Positions 58,981-64,000 of a stretch of DNA of 64,000 bases are shown in pieces. The stretch's first letter is position 1, and the number at the start of each line of letters is the position of its first letter. Both the position numbers and the translations under genes were made by a program. The DNA is taken from assembly GCF_030418125.1 (NCBI RefSeq), contig NZ_JAUHTR010000001.1, forward strand, positions 620,001 through 684,000, read 5' to 3'. The DNA comes from Fictibacillus fluitans. GTDB taxonomy: Bacteria; Bacillota; Bacilli; Bacillales; Fictibacillaceae. The notes below the pieces were generated by a model. The model did not search any database. It was not told the origin of the DNA and saw nothing but the letters and a program-made list of their open reading frames with translations.

Positions 58981-59010
58981 AATAACAACCTATTCTCATA
59001 GGTTGTTATT
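58981..59010 (-). terminator. Terminator after rpoZ
   Basis: 13-bp stem AATAACAACCTAT / ATAGGTTGTTATT with a 4-base loop, and seven T on the minus strand. Confidence 0.88.
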
Positions 59011-59014
59011 GTTC

Positions 59015-59218
59015 TCATTCCGAGTCAGTCTTTTTGGACGTTAGATAACCAGCGTAGATTTCTTCAAGCGCTTTTCCAACATATTTATGGGAAACAGGCT
59101 TTTCAACAATTCCATTATTGCTTCTTTGAATTTCTCTGGCCCGTTTTGAAGAAAGAGTGACCAGTGAGTATTTAGAATCGATTTTGTCCATAAGGGCATC
59201 AATTGAAGGATAAAGCAT
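59015..59218 (-). CDS. rpoZ: DNA-directed RNA polymerase subunit omega
   Basis: Small RNA polymerase subunit that helps beta-prime fold. The 67 aa protein has [20 protein letters not shown] and [11 protein letters not shown], the family core. It is two bases after gmk. Confidence 0.97.
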   Translation of the reverse strand: MLYPSIDALMDKIDSKYSLVTLSSKRAREIQRSNNGIVEKPVSHKYVGKALEEIYAGYLTSKKTDSE

Positions 59219-59220
59219 AA

Positions 59221-59835
59221 TTATTCATCTCCCAGTAATTTTTTATAGCGGTTCGTGACCCGGTCAACTTTACAGTGTTCTGATGTAATGATAGATTGAA
59301 TCCTGCTGCAGGCACTGCTGATTTCATCATTCACTACGGAATAATCGTAATGCTGCATCATTTCAATTTCTTCCCTGGCAACGGTCATCCGGTTGTTGAT
59401 AAGGTCCTCGGTTTCTGTGCCTCTGCCCACAATGCGGCTCCGCAATTCTTCAAGGCTTGGCGGTGTCAGGAAGATAAATACTCCCTCTGGGAACGTCTTT
59501 CTCACTTGCAGTGCTCCCTGGACTTCAATTTCCAAAATAACATCACGGCCCTCATCAAGTGTCTGATTCACATACTCAATCGGTGTACCGTAAAAATTTC
59601 CAACATATTCTGCCCACTCAAGAAGCTCGTTATTTTCAATCATGTGATGAAACTCTTCTTTTGTTTTGAAAAAATAATCTACCCCGTGTACTTCTCCGGC
59701 GCGCGGAGTGCGGGTAGTCGCTGAAACCGAATATTGAATATCCAGTTTTTGCGCACGCAATGCTTTGCAAACAGTTCCCTTGCCGACACCGGAAGGTCCT
59801 GAGAGCACAAACAAAATGCCCCGTTCTGTATCCAT
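59221..59835 (-). CDS. gmk: Guanylate kinase
   Basis: Phosphorylates GMP to GDP. P-loop [11 protein letters not shown] is near residue 12; the signature [17 protein letters not shown] and [14 protein letters not shown] follow. The ATG at 59833-59835 (204 aa) has GGAGG five bases upstream, while a GTG four codons earlier lies inside that site. It is 12 bases after remA. Confidence 0.98.
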   Translation of the reverse strand: MDTERGILFVLSGPSGVGKGTVCKALRAQKLDIQYSVSATTRTPRAGEVHGVDYFFKTKEEFHHMIENNELLEWAEYVGNFYGTPIEYVNQTLDEGRDVILEIEVQGALQVRKTFPEGVFIFLTPPSLEELRSRIVGRGTETEDLINNRMTVAREEIEMMQHYDYSVVNDEISSACSRIQSIITSEHCKVDRVTNRYKKLLGDE

Positions 59836-59847
59836 ACTTACCTCCAC

Positions 59848-60105
59848 CTAATTTTCTTCCGTTCCCTCTTCAATCGAGAGCAGCCGCTGTGCCACAGTTT
59901 CAGGCTGAACAGCAGAAAGGACAACGTGATCGCTGTCAGTTATGATAACTGCTCTTGTTCGCCTGCCATAAGTTGCGTCGATAAGCATGTTCCCGTCCCT
60001 CGCCATTGTAATGAGACGTTTGATCGGTGCTGATTCCGGACTGACAACGGATATGATTCGGTGTGCTGCCACAATGTTTCCATAACCAATATTTATTAAC
60101 TTCAT
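59848..60105 (-). CDS. remA: Extracellular matrix regulator RemA (DUF370)
   Basis: DNA-binding protein that in B. subtilis activates biofilm matrix operons and osmoprotection genes. The 85 aa protein begins [20 protein letters not shown], then [10 protein letters not shown], and has [20 protein letters not shown]. The ATG at 60103-60105 has AGGAG 11 bases upstream; the longer frame (21 codons) lacks homology. In B. subtilis yloC precedes it; here no yloC is present. Confidence 0.95.
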   Translation of the reverse strand: MKLINIGYGNIVAAHRIISVVSPESAPIKRLITMARDGNMLIDATYGRRTRAVIITDSDHVVLSAVQPETVAQRLLSIEEGTEEN

Positions 60106-60283
60106 GTATATAACCGCTCCTAACGTTGGTAGTTCTATTCTAGCCAGAACGAGCAAGATCATAATCATTTATGTACAAATTAATTACATGTATGGATATG
60201 TCCGTACCCAGCACATTTATATCATTTTAACATATTCCCTCGTTATTCTAAACAATTTTGGCTGTGTATACAAGCAAGAACCC

Positions 60284-60323
60284 AAAAAAGTGATAAAAAC
60301 AGGGGTACTGTTCCTATCACTTT
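60284..60323 (-). terminator. Terminator after yloB
   Basis: Minus strand AAAGTGATA / TATCACTTT (9 bp) enclosing AACAG/CTGTT, then TTT; placed directly after the ATPase gene. Confidence 0.8.
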
Positions 60324-60334
60324 CAGTTCTTTTT

Positions 60335-63001
60335 CTACAGTTTCTTGAACGCCTGAAACCCTGTAAGTGCAAACGTGGGTATGGCGGCCATTCCCATAAC
60401 AAGAAGCCAATCGCGGAACGACAGTGGTACCGTATGGAAAATCCCCTGCAGGGGCCCTATATACATAACGACAAGAAGAAGTGCTACGGACGACAGCACA
60501 GCCAGCACAAGCGCCATGTTGCCAAATGGATTCCTGTGAAGAACCGAACGCTCGCTTCTGCAGTCAAATACATGAATAAGCTGTGCCATCACGAGCGTGC
60601 AAAAAGCAACGGTCTGGGCTTTCATAAGCTGATCGGGATGTTCGTTCAGCGCGGTCCAGAAAGCAAGTATGGTGACGGCGCCGATCATAAAGCCGCGGGA
60701 GACGATCTTCCAGCCCAAGCCCCTTGAAAATACCCCTTCATTAGGTTTCCTTGGCCCCCGCTTCATCACATTATCCTCCGCTGGATCAATACCGAGCGCC
60801 ATCGCAGGCAAACCGTCTGTCACGAGATTGACCCAAAGGATCTGAATGGGAACGAGCGGCATGGGCATGGAAAGAATCATGGCAAACAGCATGACGAGAA
60901 TTTCGCCGACATTGGAAGCCAGAAGATAGCGGATGAATTTCCTGATATTTTCATAGATGTTTCTTCCTTCTTCGATCGCTGCCCGGATCGTCGCAAAATT
61001 GTCATCGCTTAACACCAGTGATGAAGCTTCTTTGGCCACGTCCGTTCCGGTGATTCCCATCGCGATGCCGATATTGGCCGATTTAATCGCCGGGGCATCA
61101 TTAACCCCATCACCGGTCATTGCCACAATATGTCCTCTTTTTTGAAGTGCTTTTACAATTTTAAGCTTATGTTCCGGAGAAACACGGGCATACACATAGA
61201 TATTTTCTGCTTCCCGTACCAGGTCATCCTCTGACATGAGGGACAGTCCCGCACCGTCCACAACTTTCCCACCGGCTGGAAGAATGTTCAGCTGTCTGGC
61301 GATGGCGCTTGCTGTCACCGCATGATCTCCTGTGATCATGACCGTTTTAATCCCGGCCTCATGGCAGCGTTCAATGCTTTCTCTAACTTCTTCTCTTGGC
61401 GGATCAATCATTCCCTGCAGACCGACGAATGTCAGATGGTTTTCAGAAGAAGAACCCGAAACGTATCCGTCCTTGCCTGAGAGCGGTTTATAGGCGACGG
61501 CAATTGTCCGGAGTGCCTGGCTGCCAAGGCCCATGATGGCTTCTTTAATCTGTTCCGTATGAGTTTGTTTCAGAAGCTGGCGGCGGCTATCCCAAAGCAC
61601 ATAGTCACTTTTTTCAAGCAATACATCCGGTGCGCCTTTGGCAATTAAAAAGGTTTCCCCGTTTTTATTCCTCACAACGACACTCATCATTTTTCTCGTG
61701 GAATCAAACGGAACTTCATCAATCATTTGAAGTGAATTAAGTATCGTTTCTTTGGCGAGTCCCGCCTTGGCAGCACTGATCAGCAAGGCCGCTTCAGTGG
61801 GATCGCCCATAATCCTTCCGCTGTCCTGAAGCTCTGCGTTGTTGCAGATAGCGCCGTAGGAAAGCAGCTGGAGAAGGCCTTCATGCTGGTCCACTCTTGC
61901 TTTTTGCCCGTTTCTTAAAAAATCTCCTTGTGTGTCATAACCGCTTCCCGTAACGTTCCAGGTCGTGCCTTCACTCCACAAATGGGTGACCGTCATCTTG
62001 TTTTGTGTAAGCGTACCGGTTTTATCGGAGCAGATAACAGTGGCACAGCCTAATGTTTCCACGGATGGAAGCTTACGGACAATGGCTCTTCTTTTAATCA
62101 TCTTCTGTACACCCAGGGCAAGGGCAATCGTCACGATCGCCGGCAGCCCTTCTGGAATAGCAGCAACAGCAAGGGAAACCCCCGCAAGCACCATGCTGTA
62201 TAAATCATGGCCTCTGTACACACCGGTCATAACGACCAGAACTGTCAGCAGCAGAGCCAGTCCGATCAGAATTTTGCCAAGCTGCTCGAGCTTCAATTGC
62301 AAAGGGGTGGCAAGTGCGTCCGCATTCTGAATCAAATGGGCGATTTTCCCCATCTCCGTATTCATTCCTGTTGCAATTACAATGCCTGTCCCGCTTCCCC
62401 GGGTAACCATGGTGCCCATAAACGCCATATTGCTTTGGTCGCCGAGCGCAAGCCCGCTTCCCTTGATCGCTTCCGATTTTTTGTGAACAGGAATGGATTC
62501 ACCTGTCAGCGCCGATTCCTCGATATATAAGCCCTTGGCTGAAATCATCCGGATGTCGGCACCCACCCTGTCTCCCGCTGACAATTTAACGAGATCTCCA
62601 GGCACCAGTTCCTTTGCCGAGGCCGGACTCCAGATGCCGTTCCTCATCACCAGGGCGGAAGGTGCTGATAATTCCCGGAGAGCACTGAGCGACTTTTCTG
62701 CTTTTCGTTCCTGAATGAATCCCAGAATCCCATTCATAATAACGATAAGAATAATCGCGATTGCATCCAGGTACTCCCCGAGCAGACCGGAAAGGAGCGT
62801 TGCTGCCAGCAGCACAAGAACCATAAAATCTTTAAACTGAGCAAAGAAGACGAGCAGCGCTGACGGTTTTTTGCCTTCCTGCAGCTGGTTATAGCCTGCC
62901 GTCTTAAGCTTCTTCCGGCTTTCCTTTTCACTCAGCCCCGTCTTTAGGTTGCTCCCGGTCAGCCGTTCGACCTCTTCCTTCGAAAATTCATACCAATTCA
63001 T
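60335..63001 (-). CDS. yloB: Cation-transporting P-type ATPase, SERCA-like calcium type (YloB)
   Basis: P2A-type pump predicted to expel Ca2+; B. subtilis YloB is a vegetative and spore Ca2+ ATPase. The phosphorylated Asp326 is in CSDKTGTLTQNKM. The PEGL ion-binding motif is at about 283-286, TGES is in the actuator domain, and TGDGVNDAPAIK is in the hinge. About ten transmembrane segments are visible. The start is MNWYEFSKEEVERL (888 aa) with a GAGGTGGAG site upstream. The frame extends 16 codons up without homology. Confidence 0.95.
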   Translation of the reverse strand: MNWYEFSKEEVERLTGSNLKTGLSEKESRKKLKTAGYNQLQEGKKPSALLVFFAQFKDFMVLVLLAATLLSGLLGEYLDAIAIILIVIMNGILGFIQERKAEKSLSALRELSAPSALVMRNGIWSPASAKELVPGDLVKLSAGDRVGADIRMISAKGLYIEESALTGESIPVHKKSEAIKGSGLALGDQSNMAFMGTMVTRGSGTGIVIATGMNTEMGKIAHLIQNADALATPLQLKLEQLGKILIGLALLLTVLVVMTGVYRGHDLYSMVLAGVSLAVAAIPEGLPAIVTIALALGVQKMIKRRAIVRKLPSVETLGCATVICSDKTGTLTQNKMTVTHLWSEGTTWNVTGSGYDTQGDFLRNGQKARVDQHEGLLQLLSYGAICNNAELQDSGRIMGDPTEAALLISAAKAGLAKETILNSLQMIDEVPFDSTRKMMSVVVRNKNGETFLIAKGAPDVLLEKSDYVLWDSRRQLLKQTHTEQIKEAIMGLGSQALRTIAVAYKPLSGKDGYVSGSSSENHLTFVGLQGMIDPPREEVRESIERCHEAGIKTVMITGDHAVTASAIARQLNILPAGGKVVDGAGLSLMSEDDLVREAENIYVYARVSPEHKLKIVKALQKRGHIVAMTGDGVNDAPAIKSANIGIAMGITGTDVAKEASSLVLSDDNFATIRAAIEEGRNIYENIRKFIRYLLASNVGEILVMLFAMILSMPMPLVPIQILWVNLVTDGLPAMALGIDPAEDNVMKRGPRKPNEGVFSRGLGWKIVSRGFMIGAVTILAFWTALNEHPDQLMKAQTVAFCTLVMAQLIHVFDCRSERSVLHRNPFGNMALVLAVLSSVALLLVVMYIGPLQGIFHTVPLSFRDWLLVMGMAAIPTFALTGFQAFKKL

Positions 63002-63040
63002 TTCTCCACCTCTGCCTTGTAACGTATATAGCCATTTATA

Positions 63041-63069
63041 TGCAGGCATGTCCGCAATAATGCTATACT
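63041..63069 (+). promoter_or_regulatory. Candidate promoter of rqcH
   Basis: Extended -10 TGCTATACT (TATACT at 63064-63069), 27 bases before rqcH. The -35 (TGCAGG) is poor. Confidence 0.45.
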
Positions 63070-63096
63070 ATTATGGAGAGAAACAGAGGTGAGATT

Positions 63097-64000
63097 ATGA
63101 GTTTTGACGGAATTGCAACACGCGCAGTTTCCCACGAAATCAAGAATAAACTTCAATCCGGTAAAATCACAAAGATCTATCAGCCTGATAAAACCGATTT
63201 GCTGTTTACAGTAAGAGCAGGCGGAAGGAATCATAAACTGCTGGTCTCCGCCAACCCCTCCTTCAGCAGGGTGCATTTGACGGAGCAATCCTATGACAAT
63301 CCCGCCATTCCGCCCATGTTCTGTATGCTCCTCAGAAAGCATATGGAAGGATCGGTTATTGAATCGATCGAACAGGTGGAGCTGGAACGGATCATTCATA
63401 TTAAAGTAAAAAACAGAGATGAGATTGGTGATATTGCGTATAAAACGCTCATTATCGAAATTATGGGCCGTCACAGCAACATCATTCTTGTGGATGATAA
63501 AACAGGATTGATCGCGGATTGCATCAAGCATATCCCGCCGTCCCTGAACCGGTACCGGACCCTTCTGCCCGGGCAGAAATACATTGCTCCCCCTCCGCAG
63601 GAAAAGCATTCACCGCTTATGGAGACTTCAGAAGGCTTCAAACGCAAAATCCAGTGGAACGAAGGGAGAATCGACAAACAGATCGTCCAGCTGTACAGCG
63701 GACTTTCTCCCCTTCTCGGCAAGGAAATCATCCACCGTGCGGGATTGTCTACAAAAGAAGCTCTTTCCGAAGCCTTTATCAAGATGATGGAGGAAGTCAG
63801 TGACAACAACTATTCTCCGCAAATGGTGGTTTCCGGGGGGAAAGAGTATTTTTCCGTAGTCGCTCTTACCCATCTTGAAGGCGAGAAAAGGGAGTTTTCA
63901 TCCACTGGAGAACTGCTCGACCGCTTTCATTTCGGAAAAGCCGAGCGCGACCGGGTAAAACAGCAGGCAGCCGATCTTGAAAAGCTGCTGCACAACGAAT
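63097..64000 (+). CDS. rqcH: Ribosome quality control protein RqcH (NFACT family, N-terminal part, cut by window edge)
   Basis: Binds stalled 50S-peptidyl-tRNA complexes and adds C-terminal alanine tails that mark the peptide for degradation; also known as FbpA or YloA. The frame begins at the ATG 63097-63099 with an AGAGGTGAG site and stays open to the edge (301 codons). The NFACT-N domain is visible: MSFDGIATRAVSHEIKNKL, MFCMLLRKHMEG and IMGRHSNIILVDD. Residues 97-98 are Glu-Arg (VELERIIH), where the family normally has Asp-Arg. It is divergent from yloB, as in B. subtilis. Confidence 0.94.
   Translation, partial: MSFDGIATRAVSHEIKNKLQSGKITKIYQPDKTDLLFTVRAGGRNHKLLVSANPSFSRVHLTEQSYDNPAIPPMFCMLLRKHMEGSVIESIEQVELERIIHIKVKNRDEIGDIAYKTLIIEIMGRHSNIILVDDKTGLIADCIKHIPPSLNRYRTLLPGQKYIAPPPQEKHSPLMETSEGFKRKIQWNEGRIDKQIVQLYSGLSPLLGKEIIHRAGLSTKEALSEAFIKMMEEVSDNNYSPQMVVSGGKEYFSVVALTHLEGEKREFSSTGELLDRFHFGKAERDRVKQQAADLEKLLHNE

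Noticed and set aside
60104-60727. 207-aa plus-strand frame across the remA-yloB spacer
   Set aside because: It runs antisense through the conserved end of yloB and its terminator, with no domain and no ribosome binding site.

Overview
The window is a stretch of the core chromosome of an endospore-forming Bacillaceae bacterium (Firmicutes, Bacillus-like, moderate GC). Gene content and order match the Bacillus subtilis polC to yloA (rqcH) segment, read here mostly on the minus strand. Spore formation is indicated by spoVM and by a small alpha/beta-type SASP-like gene. Gram-positive identity is indicated by polC, codY, fapR, remA, rsgA and prkC, by an L19 leader and by AGGAGG-type ribosome binding sites. 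Only yfkK, rpmB and rqcH lie on the plus strand. There are no rRNA, tRNA, CRISPR, prophage or insertion-sequence genes.

Layout. 1-10058: polC (partial), proS, rseP, dxr, cdsA, uppS, frr, pyrH, tsf, rpsB (replication, isoprenoid/lipid precursors, translation). 10059-11953: a lone sigD between two non-coding stretches, where B. subtilis carries its large flagellar/chemotaxis operon. 11954-20101: codY, hslU, hslV, xerC, trmFO, topA, dprA. 20157-20283: a Bacillaceae-type dispersed repeat. 20361-29420: sucD, sucC, a SASP-like gene, rnhB, rbgA, lepB, rplS, trmD, rimM, khpA, rpsP, ffh, ylxM. 29532-35277: ftsY, smc, yfkK (opposite strand), rncS. 35377-38948: the FapR-controlled fatty-acid genes acpP, fabG, fabD, plsX, fapR. 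39111-44870: recG, sdaAA, sdaAB, yloV, yloU. 45105-48559: rpmB, spoVM, thiN, thiT under a TPP riboswitch, rpe, rsgA. 48552-60105: prkC, prpC, rlmN, rsmB, fmt, def, priA, coaBC, rpoZ, gmk, remA. 60335-64000: a Ca2+-type P-type ATPase (yloB) and rqcH (partial).

How the genes work together. Several tight units, some with 1-8 nt overlaps, suggest coupled translation: plsX/fapR, fabD/plsX, recG/sdaAA, thiN/thiT, prkC/rsgA, rsmB/fmt and priA/coaBC. Visible control elements are a FapR operator on the fapR promoter, a TPP riboswitch with terminator before thiT-thiN, an L19 leader before rplS, a structured leader before rpsB, and many Rho-independent terminators.

I found no clearly new multi-gene system. 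The observations most worth a second look are the orphan sigD at an emptied flagellar locus, a Glu at position 97 of RqcH where an Asp-Arg pair is expected, a SASP-like protein lacking the family's C-terminal half, yfkK inserted between rncS and smc, the structured leaders of polC and rpsB, and the dispersed repeat next to dprA.
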